DNA of 64,000 nt from Sepiola atlantica (taxonomy: Eukaryota > Mollusca > Cephalopoda > Sepiida > Sepiolidae). Every line of letters starts with the position of its first letter. Positions within the stretch are counted from its first letter, which is position 1. A program made the translations under genes and the position numbers. The notes beneath the pieces are model-generated. The model was not told the DNA's origin, made no database searches, and saw only the letters and a program-made list of their open reading frames with translations. Shown one piece after another: positions 1 through 10,400 of this stretch. The DNA lies in assembly GCA_963556195.1 (NCBI GenBank), contig OY744519.1, forward strand, positions 112,034,645 through 112,098,644. Reading direction: 5' to 3'.

Positions 1-1475
1 TGATTAGAGATACAAGCAACCTACTTGATAGATGGACCGAGCATTATATGGAACTGTACACTAATCTGTCAATAGTCAGTAGTGATGTGATAGATAGTTT
101 GCCTCAGAGGGCTGTCATTGCCGAAATGGATTCTGTTCCTGCTCTCAAGGAAGTGCATGAGTCTATATTGAAGTTGATGTGCAGAGCACCTGGTGGAGAT
201 GGTATACATGTATTAGTCCTTCGCTGTTGTGGAAGACCAATAGCAGAACAAATTAAGGGGTTGATTGACAATATCTGGTTTGATGGGCATGTTTACCAAT
301 TATGGTATCTGTGTATACTGGAAAAGGGAGGAGAGATGAGTGCGGCAACTATCGAGGCATCTCTCTACTGAATGAGACAGGAAAGGTATTTACCAGAATC
401 GTGTTGAATCGCCTGAATGCCTTTATCTGCCCTTTTGTGCTTCCTGAGAGTCAATGTGGCTTTACAAGAAGTAGGGGTACCATTGATTTGATCTTTACGG
501 TGTGCTAAATGCAGGAAAAGTTTATTGAACATTGTCTAGACTTATGCCAGGCCTTTGTTGATCTGACGAAAGCGTTTGATACAGTTAATCGGGATGCGCC
601 GTGGAAGGTATTGGGTAAGTTGGGATGAAATCCTAACTTCGTTATATTCCTTCGTGAGTTGCACGACAATATGAAAGCACATGTTAACTGCAATGGTTGG
701 CTCTCTGAACCCATTGCAGTTGACAATGGTGTTAAACATTCTTGACTGTTGTTCAAGACTTGCATTATGTAGAATGATATGCAGGATATCATGGATAGTT
801 TTACATGGCATCTAGAATAATGGGTCTCACAATAAGCCTGAGTAAGACAAAAGTTATGTTTGCCCCGACCCCTGGCAACCTGTATCAAGAATCGGGTATA
901 TTGGTTGAAGGCCACAGACTGTCTGTAGAAATCTGTTTATGTGTCTGGGTAGTGTTATTTGGAAGAACGGGTCGTTGGATGCTAAGATAAATAGATGTAT
1001 TCAACAGGCTGTGTCTTTTGATCAGTTAGTAAAGCAGGCTGGAAACTAAGATCTCTGTATATGAGGCCTGTGTGGTATCAATTTTGTTATATGCTTGTAA
1101 AACATGGACCATTTACAGAACTCATATTTGCCTGCTAGAGCGTTTCCATCAGAATTGCCTTAGGTACTTGCTTAACATCCATTGGGATGGCTTTATCCCA
1201 GACACCGAAGTGTTGGAACGAGCTGCTGTTCCAACCATTGAGTCTTGTATAAGAAAACACAGACTTCGTTAGGTGGGTCATCTTGTTCGTCTTACTGATG
1301 ACAGACTTCCCAAACAGGTGATTAAGCGATTCAAAGATTGTCTCAAAGACGATTTGAAGTGCTTTGAAATTGATGTTGGAAGATTGGATGGGGTGGCTGC
1401 AGATAGGTAAAGGTGGAGGAAATTGATTGTTGAAGGTAGCTTTTTGAAAAGAATAGGACAAAATACCAGCAGCTG
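1..1475 (+). pseudogene. Decayed LINE reverse transcriptase, 5'-truncated
   Basis: Broken translation of the endonuclease-RT type LINE polyprotein common in molluscs. In order I see a pre-RT segment (48-371), RT fingers with the motif 'CGNYRGISLLNETGK' (about 320-395) and 'LPESQCGFTRSRGTIDLIF' (448-505), then 'DLTKAFDTVNR' (about 555-590), a thumb-like segment 'GLTISLSKTKVMFAPTPG' (about 820-875), and the C-terminal stretch 'LLYACKTWT..LNIHWDGFIPDTEVLERA' (1081-1220). The frame changes several times and stops interrupt it. The segment expected to carry the YADD catalytic box, between about 750 and 805, is missing. The copy starts before the window and ends in a stop near 1476, directly against the next element. 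It is a dead retroposed copy; family recognition is by motif memory, so clade (RTE/jockey-like) is uncertain. Confidence 0.85.
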
Positions 1476-1476
1476 A

Positions 1477-1925
1477 ATTTCAGACCTTTCATCTAATCCT
1501 AAGATTTTTGAACAAGCAGCCCCATATTATAATGAAGCACTCCGCAATAGCGGTTTTATAGATAAGATCCCATACCAGCCCACCTATAACCAATCACCTA
1601 AAAAGAACCACAATAGAAAATGGGAAAATTATCTGGTTCTCACCCCCTTCTCTATTAACAACAAGACACGAGTAAGCAACAATTTCCTTAAACTGATAGA
1701 CAAAAACTTTCTCCACAACATAAACTACACAAATTCTTTAATAAAAACATGATTAAAATAAGCTACTCCATCACCCCATCTGTGATGAATATTATCTCTA
1801 CAGAACCAAAGGTAAAAGAAAACACGGGCTGTTCTTGCAGGTCCAAAAATAATTGCTCCATAAACGGTAACTGCAAAGTGGAATCCCTTGTATATGAAGT
1901 GACCATCACTAAGCAACCTAGTGGC
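1477..1925 (+). pseudogene. Penelope-like element fragment (RT-to-GIY-YIG linker)
   Basis: Reads 'NPKIFEQAAPYYNEALRNSG' then 'LTPFSINNKTRVSNNFLKLI' in one frame up to about 1748. It continues after a frameshift as 'KISYSITPSVMNIIS' and a Cys motif 'CSCRSKNNCSINGNC' (about 1830-1880), then 'LVYEVTI'. This order (PFS..K..V...FL.LIDK, then KISYS..P.M..II, then a C-x-C-x6-C-x5-C knuckle) is what I know from the region between the RT and the GIY-YIG endonuclease of Penelope-like elements. The RT upstream and the endonuclease downstream are both absent. It abuts the LINE at 1475 and the antisense LINE at 1948, so it is a remnant in a nest of insertions. Confidence 0.7.
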
Positions 1926-1947
1926 AGAGTTGAAACATAAATGCAAG

Positions 1948-3342
1948 CGGTTCGAGGAAAGAAGCTATTAGAGTAGAAAGTTCATCAGATCAAATTCTGC
2001 TGAAGTACTTGTAAAACAAGCACAGGGATGCAACATTGTGACGATGGGACAGAAGTTGGAGCTTGATAGACAGTGTGGGATCAATTAGGTTAGAGACTCT
2101 TTTTTGAACTCTGTCCAAGAGCGCACAATCGTGGTTGGTGCACCAACTCAAATGTGGTAACAATACTCTGTGCATGGGCAAATGATGGCCCTCTAGAGAT
2201 ATACGATTCTGGCAGGTGAGAAAAGTTTTCTAGCCCGGTAGAGGGAGCCCACTTTCTTTGCAGCAGACTTGCCAGTATTTTCTATGTATTTATTCCTATT
2301 CATGTTACTTGTGAATGTTAGGCCGAGGAGTTTGAATGTAGTACTCTCAGGAAGGGTGCTATCAGCCATGGCAATCGGTGGTTGGTAAGGTTTCTTATAT
2401 TTATTAAAGGAAATGAGCTCTGTCTTGGTAGCATTAAATGTTACCATCTATTTTTGAACCCAATCCACTACATAATGGAGGTCATTTACTAAAAATTCAG
2501 CCATTGCATTGGATATGTGTGCGTTCAATTTTCCTTCATGTCGAGAATAGAGCATGGTGTCATCAGCAAATATACCTATCTCGGACGCAATTGTATCAAG
2601 GATGTTGTTTATGAAAATCAGGAATAATATAAGGTCCAAAGATTGACCGCTGCGAAACACCCACATTAATGTGATGTTATTTAGATGTCCGGCCATTTAA
2701 GACAACCTAGATGTTTCTTTCAGCTAAGAAGGATCTAATTATATTAAATACGCGTCTAGTGATACCTTCATGTCAGAGCTTTGGATATATCAAGTGATAC
2801 AGTCCTTCTCAGCTATCAGGGAATCAAAATTCGGCCAGGTATTTGTTGTATAGTTTTGAAAGGACAAGAGCCAGCTCAACAGAGCATTGTTTTTATTACT
2901 AGAGCAGGGTTAAGATCAAGTCCACATGCTTTGGATTTGTCAAGGTTTTTATGATATCCAGAACATGGGAAAGGATGAGGTTCCGATCATCAAGTGTGGT
3001 TTTTGTCCATAGTGTGAAATTTGTGAAGGGGTGGTTTCTGGAGTCCAAATTTTAAGGCGAGCCGCTGGGCAAGAATTTGAGTCTTATCTATTGTGATGGA
3101 AGCGACATCATGGTGGTTGGATAGTGGGAGAATTATTGATTGTCCATTGTCCATAGATTTTCCAGAAATTACGAGTTCCTAATTTCTGTGACTCAATGCG
3201 TTTTTTGGTCATCTCAGTATACTTACATTTAGCTGCGGCTATTACACTCTTACAATGGGGTTTTGATGATATAAATTTTTGTACATTTGTAGCTGACGTA
3301 TGGTGGTTGAATTGGTGGAATACTTGCTGCCTATGCGCACGA
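1948..3342 (-). pseudogene. Decayed LINE (jockey/CR1-like) reverse transcriptase
   Basis: Read on the minus strand from about 3340: 'KRIESQKLGTRNFWKIY' (about 3200), then RT core with 'GIFADDTMLYSRHEGKLNAH' (2520-2580; FADD in place of YADD), then 'TFNATKTELISFN' and 'KLLGLTFTSNMNRNKYI' (2200-2440), then 'DRVQKRVSNLIDPTLSIKLQ' and 'LSHRHNVASLCLFYKYF' (1990-2120). Frames change several times and stops occur. The same family has 3' copies at 23450-24035 and 54428-55125. Its head is cut by the U2-headed SINE that begins at 3343, and its 3' end abuts the Penelope-like remnant. Dead copy. Confidence 0.82.
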
Positions 3343-3695
3343 GTATTGATTTACTCCTCTCCAGGAGTTAGGCACAAGGCCAGTTTTTATCTTACTCCCA
3401 CAAGTAAGATGTGACCCAAGGTCGGGTCGGGAAAGTGAGGTTTACAAAATTGCCTGGGTAGCCCCGTCGGCATTCCCCAGTAGCGGCGCCTCAGGCAGTA
3501 AGCAATAAACTTACTCCTCCCCAAAGAGGGGAGGCGAAGCCTGGGAGGGTGGACCTCCTACCTAGGACTGCACAGGACAGACCCATAGACCGGCGTTAAT
3601 AAAGCCCCGAAGGCCAAGACAATACCAGTCTATGGGGTGCAGTATCCATCGGAACAGATACTACACTTTGATCTTAGCCAAAAGGCCAACAAAGT
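3343..3695 (-). mobile_element. U2 snRNA-headed SINE, near full length
   Basis: On the minus strand the element opens with an exact 36-base match to spliceosomal U2 snRNA nucleotides 11-46 (3652-3687, beginning GGCCTTTTGGCTAAGATC). It then leaves U2 and runs through a unique body: a CCTCC..GGAGG-rich part at 3520-3570, a conserved box AGTTTATTGCTTACTGCCTG at 3495-3515, and a tail ending in TCCTGGAGAGGAGTAAAT near 3355. The rest of U2 (Sm site, stem-loops III/IV) is absent, so this is not a U2 gene. SINEs with snRNA heads are an established class (SINEU, from crocodilians). The insertion sits in the LINE at 1948-3342. Divergent copies occur at 4516, 19838, 31780, 35363, 42721 and 49133. Confidence 0.75.
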
Positions 3696-4515
3696 GAACC
3701 ATTGGGGAGAGTGGGGCTTACTATATAATTTCTGCATGGGGCCAACCACTTCTATGCCTGCTTTGACCCATTTGGTTACTTTATTTGCACATTGTTCAAC
3801 AATTTGAACAAGATTTGAACAAATTTTGATCATTTTATGGCTTTCTAATATGGTCATAACATGACACAGTAGTATTCTTCTCAGTCTTAAATACAGTTGT
3901 GTACGTTCTAATTAAACTCAATTTTCCCCATCCTAGTATATAAAAATAATTGATGCATTTGATGGTTTGAACTCTTGCACTTATTAAAAGGTTCAAGGTT
4001 GTCACAGACAATCTCCAGACACATATTCCAGCTATTATAAAAAATAAAATAATGTTTTATATGTGTAAATGTTCCCTTTTAGGTTATTTTTCCTTAATTT
4101 TCAATTCAGTTGAAGATCATTTCTACTGATGTTTATGTTTCTATAGAGAACAATTTGGGCAGATCATCAGATCGTGAACCGCCTTAAGACACACCTTATA
4201 GGTAGGAATTTGAGGGGATAAGCCACTGTTATGGACGACCTTCCATCAAAGTAATGTTGTGCAAATTCTTAAGGCCTACCTCCAAAGTTGAAAATTAGAG
4301 TAAGTAAAAACTAAGAATAGATATGCTAATATGGGTTCAGAACAAAAAGAAGGATGCAGGCAACGACGGTTCAGCCTGCTACGTAATTACAATATAAGCA
4401 AAGAAACATGCAATATGCGTCATTTTCATATTCCATTTAGCAGCTGCTTTATATGCTGGCATACGTTGTTACTGAAAGAGTATAGGTAAATAATTATACT
4501 AGACATGGGGTCTTC
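3696..4515. other. Unassigned sequence
   Basis: AT-rich sequence with no coherent reading frame or recognised repeat. Short minus-strand reading around 3630-3857 is not conserved in any way I can recognise. Confidence 0.4.
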
Positions 4516-4665
4516 AGGCTGGGATCAAAGTGTAGCATATATTCTCTCCTCGGTCGGTGAAGGAGAGATCCTTCTACAGTGAGGCAATTTTTATTTTTGG
4601 GGGAGCTGGATTTTTCCTACATTAAAAACCAACCTTGTATCTAAGTAAATAGGGGCATGAGGTTT
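4516..4665 (+). mobile_element. U2-headed SINE, truncated second-type copy
   Basis: Begins GGGATCAAAGTGTAGCATAT, a mutated U2 nt 22-41 segment, followed by the second-type body shared with 35363-35600 and 42721-42881: GAAGGAGAGATCCTTCTACA, a T-rich stretch, GGGGGAGCTGGATTTTTCC, then ACATTAAAAACCAACC. The 3' hairpin arm kept in the other two copies has been lost. It is followed within 40 bases by tandem units derived from the same SINE in the opposite orientation. Confidence 0.65.
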
Positions 4666-4689
4666 GTAAATTTCCTTCACATCATCACA

Positions 4690-5010
4690 TAAAGCCTAAA
4701 AAAGAAGAGGTAATGCTTGGGAGGATGGTATCATGACAAACGAACACTAAAGGACGAGGTAATGCCTGTGAGGATGGTATAATGATGAGCGAATATATAT
4801 TACACTACTTCCCCCAAAAAAGAGGTAATACAAGGGAGTTGGTCTTATGATAACAAAGCAGATACTACATTACCTCTCGTCAGGAGGAGGTAATGCCTGG
4901 GAAGATGGTAATGCCTGGGAAGGTAGTATAATATTACAATTAATAAAAGTACTAGTATAGTTTAGTCTTCAGACAGATAGATACCACATCTTCATTAGTA
5001 ATAGATGGAT
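4690..5010 (-). repeat. U2-SINE-derived tandem array, copy A
   Basis: Four or so degenerate units of about 60-70 bp, each with the core GGTAATGCCTGGGAGGATGG and, when intact, ending in CAGATACTACA, the reverse complement of U2 nt 28-40. The array is followed by a tail (ACAATTAATAAAAGTACTAG, then CAGACAGATAGATACCA) that is also found after the arrays at 10020 and 33705. The core equals the internal CCTGGGAGGGTGG part of the full SINE at 3343-3695, joined to the SINE's head by deletion. Confidence 0.65.
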
Positions 5011-6134
5011 GTGCGTGTTTATATTTTACAAGTAAAATATATGAAAACATATGATAAACTCGAAAGGAAAAAATGCTGAATTTTAAATCAACTGAGGTAA
5101 AACTCCATTCACTATTTGACATAATTTTTTCCTTCTTGTCACACTTATGCAATTATTTAATTTCACTGTATTCGGTCTCTCTGAATCCTAGATTTCCAAC
5201 AGATTTCTTTAAGTGAAATTTCCCACATTCTGCACTCAATGGTAAAACCATGCATGCATTTCGCTACAGTGGTGCATTGTGGGTAGAAAAAGATGCCACA
5301 TCAAAAGGTCCTGTCTTCATTCTAGCGTTCTTTTCTTCATTTATTCTATTCAGATTTATACTGTTTTTATATATCATAAATATCAAAAAGATTTCCAAAC
5401 TTTCCCATTTGTTTTTACGACTTCCTTGAAAACCATTAATTAATGCTGCTGTCAAACATTTTAAAGACTAAAAAAAATGAGGTACGGTAAAATGGCCGCT
5501 CTTTTTATTGTTCCTATTTAGAAGAATCAAAAGCAATTATGGCAGAAAAGACAACTATTTAAGTCGAAATTTTTGTCAGTTTCCTGCAAACCCAAACCAA
5601 CCAACTCCTACTTATCTATTTAAAAATAAAAATAAAAATGAATTTTCTTTTATTTTGTTTTGTCACCTAAAAGGAAATTCATGTTCCATGAGTGATAGAT
5701 TTGTGTGCCCTCTCTTCTGGGACCATCAAAAATTGGCATCAACCCAATAAAATTGATGGAGTGTGGAGTTCAATTTTCAATTTGCAACATTGACATATTT
5801 TTTTCATTTCACTCATTCACTTGGTGAGATTCTCACTTATTTTGTTAACATTTTTATTCATTTATATTTTCAACTCTTCAATTTCTTTCTTTCTTATTTG
5901 TTTCTTCTCAATTAGTTTTCCTCATATACTAATACTAGTTAACTACCCACCCTACAAAAAATTTTGGGTTTTTAATGAAAAGGTTTTTTATAATTTAATA
6001 ATGCTTAATTATGTTTAAATAAATTCGTAAATTAATTTAACCGATTATTTTTATTAATTCAAATAAGTAAGCAATGCTTAATAAGAAGAACAAAATTTAA
6101 TTTTGTTTTGGAATTTTTTTAGATGAAGGTTGAT
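5011..6134. other. AT-rich unassigned sequence
   Basis: Low-complexity AT-rich sequence. Short reading frames at 5508-5750 and 5821-6018 are T/A-biased and show no recognisable domain. Confidence 0.4.
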
Positions 6135-6690
6135 AATCTGTATTATTATGTACTGTTCTCATCTTTGATGTTGTTCTCACAACGTTTCAGCCGATGTGAC
6201 CTCCGACTTTCGTTAGGTGCGTCTTGTGGAATGCAGGAATCTTCCTGTCAAACTGAAGATTTTGTATAGAAATTTCGAATTGAGGTAGATTGTTCTCATT
6301 TCGTCAGCCATGAATGGGTAGAAGTCTTAAGTAATACTTAATTATCTTTTTAGTATCGCCTGTAATGAGGATTGAACCTTCAACCCCCAGAAGACTGTTA
6401 CTTAGAACTGATTATTACTTTATCTGTTACACCACGGATCCATGTAGACAGTCTTCTGGGGGTTGAAGATTCAATCCTCAGTATATGGCAATATGAGAAA
6501 AATCTACCCCTGTGGATTAAATAAAGGGTTCAGTTTGAAATTCCATATAGGTAACTGAGTTCAACAAAAAGATTCGTAAGTTCGAAAAATGCACATGAAA
6601 AGGTCGGAGGTTACATTGACTGGAAGGTTGTAAAAATAACAACCACCATGATGGGAACAGTAGTTCGAAGAATCCAAATCATACAAACTG
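6135..6690. mobile_element. Long-TIR element with tRNA-like core, copy 1
   Basis: Imperfect terminal inverted repeats of about 75-100 bp: the left arm holds CACAACGTTTCAGCCGATGT and GACCTCCGAC (6178-6215); the right arm holds its complement GGTCGGAGGTTACATTGACT (6602-6621). The interior contains a tRNA-like segment on the minus strand (about 6435 down to 6366) with a B-box-like GGTTCAATCCTC. A homologous element lies at 45542-45998. No transposase is present, so it is non-autonomous; superfamily is unknown. Confidence 0.6.
6366..6480. repeat. 33-bp inverted repeat inside long-TIR element
   Basis: Arms 6366-6398 and 6448-6480 are complementary over 33 bases with one mismatch, separated by 49 bases. 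Each arm contains the B-box-like tRNA segment (GATTGAACCTTCAACC on the left). The homologous element at 45542 has only one copy, so the second arm is an inverted duplication. Confidence 0.85.
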
Positions 6691-6839
6691 TTTTATTAGG
6701 TTACAAATTTGGAGAATGTAGAATTATACTCTTTCTGTACAAACGCAACCTAAAACAATATTTTTGCTACATGACTTATATATAAACAGAAAAAAAATCA
6801 AATTGAAAATAAATAATACAGTATAAGTATTTATAGAAG
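6691..6839. other. Unassigned sequence
   Basis: No recognised feature in this AT-rich spacer between the long-TIR element and the LINE fragment. Confidence 0.3.
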
Positions 6840-7124
6840 AAAACTGTCAGAGTTTGGTCATTTCATGAGATTGCCATCAGAAACACCTGCACGCACAAGA
6901 CTATCAGAACGACCAAAGATGACGTGGCTTGACCACGTGATAAAAAAACTTCGAATCACTATCAGATTTTAACATTGAAAACATGAACAAAACCATCAAT
7001 ATCTTCGAAGATGGCAGAAAACCTGGAGATGAGTTATTAATAGCATGATGTTAAGCAGGTTAATGAGTATGTAATGATGCTAATGATGATGAATTAAACC
7101 TAAGATTGAATACACTGCCACCGT
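6840..7124 (+). pseudogene. LINE C-terminal fragment
   Basis: Reads 'FGHFMRLPSETPARTRLSER' and 'PKMTWLDHVIKKL' (about 6850-6955), the pattern GH.MR.P....AR.AL..RPK..W.DHV known from the C terminus of endonuclease-RT LINEs. A decayed 3' UTR follows, ending in an ATGATG-type run (7068-7095). The 23-bp minisatellite begins directly after. Confidence 0.6.
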
Positions 7125-8020
7125 AGCAAAGGCTAACGTCAATAGCTAGCAAAGGCTAACGTCAATAGCTAGCAAAGGCTAACGTCAATAGCTAGCAAAG
7201 GCTAACGTCAATAGCTAGCAAAGACTAACGTCAATAGCTAGCAAAGACTAACGTCAATAGCTAGCAAAGGCTAACGTCAATAGCTAGCAAAGGCTAACGT
7301 CAATAGCTAGCAAAGGCTAACGTCAATAGCTAGCAAAGGCTAACGTCAATAGCTAGCAAAGGCTAACGTCAATAGCTATCAAAGGCTAACGTCAATAGCT
7401 AGCAAAGGCTAACGTCAATAGCTAGCAAAGGCTAACGTCAATAGCTAGCAAAGGCTAACGTCAATAGCTAGCAAAGACTAACGTCAATAGCTAGCAAAGG
7501 CTAACGTCAATAGCTAGCAAAGGCTAACGTCAATAGCTAGCAAAGGCTAACGTCAATAGCTAGCAAAGGCTAACGTCAATAGCTAGCAAAGGCTAACGTC
7601 AATAGCTAGCAAAGGCTAACGTCAATAGCTAGCAAAGGCTAACGTCAATAGCTAGCAAAGGCTAACGTCAATAGCTAGCAAAGACTAACGTCAATAGCTA
7701 GCAAAGGCTAACGTCAATAGCTAGCAAAGACTAACGTCAATAGCTAGCAAAGGCTAACGTCAATAGCTAGCAAAGGCTAACATCAATAGCTAGCAAAGGC
7801 TAACGTCAATAGCTAGCAAAGGCTAACGTCAATAGCTAGCAAAGGCTAACGTCAATAGCTAGCAAAGACTAACGTCAATAGCTAGCAAAGGCTAACGTCA
7901 ATAGCTAGCAAAGGCTAACATCAATAGCTAGCAAAGGCTAACGTCAATAGCTAGCAAAGACTAACGTCAATAGCTAGCAAAGACTAACGTCAATAGCTAG
8001 CAAAGACTAACGTCAATAGC
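7125..8020. repeat. Minisatellite, 23-bp unit x 39
   Basis: Perfectly phased array of a 23-bp unit, AGCAAAGGCTAACGTCAAT plus AGCT. I count 39 units over 896 bp. Most are identical; variants are GGCTAAC to GACTAAC (units 5, 6, 16, 25, 27, 33, 37, 38, 39), CGTC to CATC (units 29 and 35) and one TAGC to TATC (unit 11). Units have no intervening spacers, so it is not a CRISPR array. The order of variants shows a multi-unit duplication near the right end. Confidence 0.97.
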
Positions 8021-8357
8021 AGCATATAAATCAAAACGTTGTATTAACGAGAGTAGAAAGTGGACCGTCCGTCAGTCTCGTAACTCTCACTTCCCTTATT
8101 TTGTGCTTTAGTTATCAGATTTCGTGAGCGATGTTTCTGACAAAGAGGGAAGAATTGCTGTTTTCTGGGTCGGAATCTACCCATCTAACACTTATCGTTG
8201 ACTAGTTTTTTAGCTTTAAGTAGTATATGTTTAGCTCTTTACATCCGGTAGCTTCGTGCCTTGTCTTGAGCGATTTCCATTGAGAGAAACTAATGAAAGA
8301 GCGGTTTAAAACGAGTTCAAATAAGTGTCAGTTTTATTCTTATTATAGAAGTTGGAG
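8021..8357. other. Unassigned sequence
   Basis: Non-repetitive spacer after the minisatellite; no coding frame or known repeat seen. Confidence 0.3.
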
Positions 8358-8815
8358 ATCATCATCATCATCATCATAAGTTTAACGTTCATTTTAGATA
8401 TTGTCATGTGTTTGATGGCTTTTTTAAGAAATTGACTTACAAACTAAGCTATCTCTGGCCAGGTCTTTATTAATAATTCTTTATTTCCAATCCATTCTTA
8501 TCACTTTCACCCATGTTTTCCATGGCCTTCCCTTGCCAACTGATCCTGCTAACTAAACCGTTCTACATCTACTTACCAAAGAACCCTTATTTATTCTTTC
8601 AATGTGCCCATACCATCGAAGTCTCTTGTTCTGCATAAATCTCCCTCTACTGTCCTGATTTAATCTTCCTCAGAGCTCATCAGATCTAAGCCTGTCTTTA
8701 AGACACGTATAACTCATTCATCATATCATTCTCATATAGTTCCTTTCCATGCAAAGAATGCCCTCAACCCTGACTGGCCAGGTTTCACCGACGAAACTCC
8801 TCTCATGATTATTCA
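8358..8815 (-). pseudogene. LINE 3' end with (ATG)n tail
   Basis: Minus-strand copy of the LINE 3' region also present at 13915, 14795, 51448 and 56705. It reads from the GAAACCTGGCCAGTCAGGG motif (about 8790) through an eroded C-terminal coding segment to a 3' end at a (ATC/GAT)n tract (8358-8378). The reading frame is badly broken. The copy is cut off at 8815 just before the left end of the mariner-type transposon. Confidence 0.72.
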
Positions 8816-8939
8816 TGATATAAGGATGTCCCATAATAGTGGGACACATTTTGTTCATTTGAAGAACATCTTTATTCGTCTGCCTTTAACATTTTATGAA
8901 TTTTAATGGATATTCTGTCTCATTCATTTTGATATATTT

Positions 8940-9860
8940 TTTGTAGGTAATGGACCATCATAATGCTGTGGATCCCAAACGGAATTTCATATATAATAGA
9001 AGTATATGTCATCAAGCAATGCTAGATCGTTGCAGCACAAAGGAAATTCCTGTAGCATCTACGAAAAGTGCCAGATACCATGTTGAAAGGTAATCTTACA
9101 TGCTGCTGAAAACTTCTGTGTGAGCAAGAGAAAAATCTCTGGGTCGACCATGAACATGTCAAAGTGCAAAAAATTGTCTATATATGCTGAATGCCACTGA
9201 ACAAGGTCCCATCACGTTAATGGTCTGCACACAAATGCTAACAAGATTTTGATAGTAAACATGCATCTGTATCCAAATGAAGTACAGTTAGTGCAGCAAA
9301 TAAGGTGCAGAGAAATACTTTTACTGACTGATTTGTCAACATGTGCAGTTGAAAGAGGATTTTATGCATTATTTGATCGCATCAGTTGAAATTAATTTTC
9401 AGCTTTCTATTGATCAACGAAAGCGACAAACTATGTGTGAAAGACCTTTGCATGGTGTAAAGGTCACAGTATCATTTGCAGTGCAGTAACCCATTAATGC
9501 ATTTTTTATGACTGACATGGTGCAGCTGTTAGAGTTGCTCATGAGTGTTACAGCAATATGCTCAACACCTCTTTTATTCTTAAATGACAAAAGCTATGTT
9601 TGACACAGATGTCGATACAACAAGATGGTACCACTAATCTTAAAATGCAACTGACAATGACAATTCTGTGAGAAAAATTCCTCAGACACGTTACTTTGAG
9701 ATTTGGTAATATTCATTGGCCATCCAGATCAATGGACTACTTATTTGAGGAACGTTTGCATACAGGAAATCCCTAACTATCTGCTGAGTTAAAACAAAGC
9801 ATTTATAGAAAGATTGCCGCCATTCTAGTTGATATGTTAAACCGAGCTGATAGATGAAGA
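8940..9860 (+). pseudogene. Decayed DDE transposase (IS630/mariner type)
   Basis: No long open frame remains, but ordered fragments are recognisable: 'LYPNEVQLVQQIRCREILLL' near 9270-9330, a stretch equivalent to VDVSTVWYQQDGA (9605-9635, here reading through DVDTTRW), and 'FGNIHWPSRSMDY' in a shifted frame (about 9700-9740), which corresponds to the RFGD..WPPRS.D...DFF block holding the last catalytic acid. The end 'IYRKIAAILVDMLNRAD' (about 9795-9850) matches the C terminus. Multiple frameshifts and stops; certainly inactive. Confidence 0.65.
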
Positions 9861-9893
9861 GAGAGAGAGAGAGAGCGAGGGAGAGAGAGAGAC
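9857..9893. repeat. (GA)n microsatellite
   Basis: GA-dinucleotide run with a GCGAGG interruption, just downstream of the transposase remnant. Confidence 0.9.
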
Positions 9894-10019
9894 TATGAAT
9901 GTTCCCCCCCATGGCGGTAAACGTTTAAGGGTTGTAATATTTAAATTTTAGAAAATAGATGGATTCTTGTCCTTTATTTATACTGTCAATATATAATCCC
10001 TTCAATTGCATATTTTTCC

Positions 10020-10400
10020 TAGCCTGGGAAATTGGTATCATGACGAACGGACATATACTACACTACCAATTCAAAACGAGGCGGTAATGCCTTGGAGGGT
10101 AGTCTAATGATAACAAAACAGATACTACACTGGTGCCACACAATAAAGGAGAAGATAATACCTGGGAGGATGGTATCATCACAACAAAACAGATACTGCA
10201 CTAGTTCCGTAATTGAGCATTGAAAGATTATACATTAGTCTGAAATAGTATAGTAAACTGGATTGAGCATACAATAATAAGATCGTACAATAGTACAATT
10301 AATAGAAGTAATAGTATAGTTCTGGCTTCAGACAGATAGGTACCAAATGTCCACAATAAAATTAGTTTGTACTGAATGACATTATTACAATCCCAGATCC
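10020..10400 (-). repeat. U2-SINE-derived tandem array, copy B
   Basis: Units with GGTAATGCCTTGGAGGGTAG and GGGAGGATGGTATCATCACA cores, ending in ACAGATACTACAC or ACAGATACTGCAC (reverse complement of U2 nt 28-40). The shared tail follows from about 10200 (GAGCATTGAAAGATTATACA, AATTAATAGAAGTAATAGTA, CAGACAGATAGGTACCAAAT). It sits inside the mariner-type element near its right end. Confidence 0.68.

Noticed and set aside
3652..3687. A U2 snRNA gene
   Set aside because: Only U2 nt 11-46 match; nt 1-10, the Sm site and the 3' stem-loops are absent, and the sequence continues into a SINE body.
7125..8020. CRISPR-like array
   Set aside because: Units abut with no unique spacers, and the context is animal genomic DNA; it is a minisatellite.
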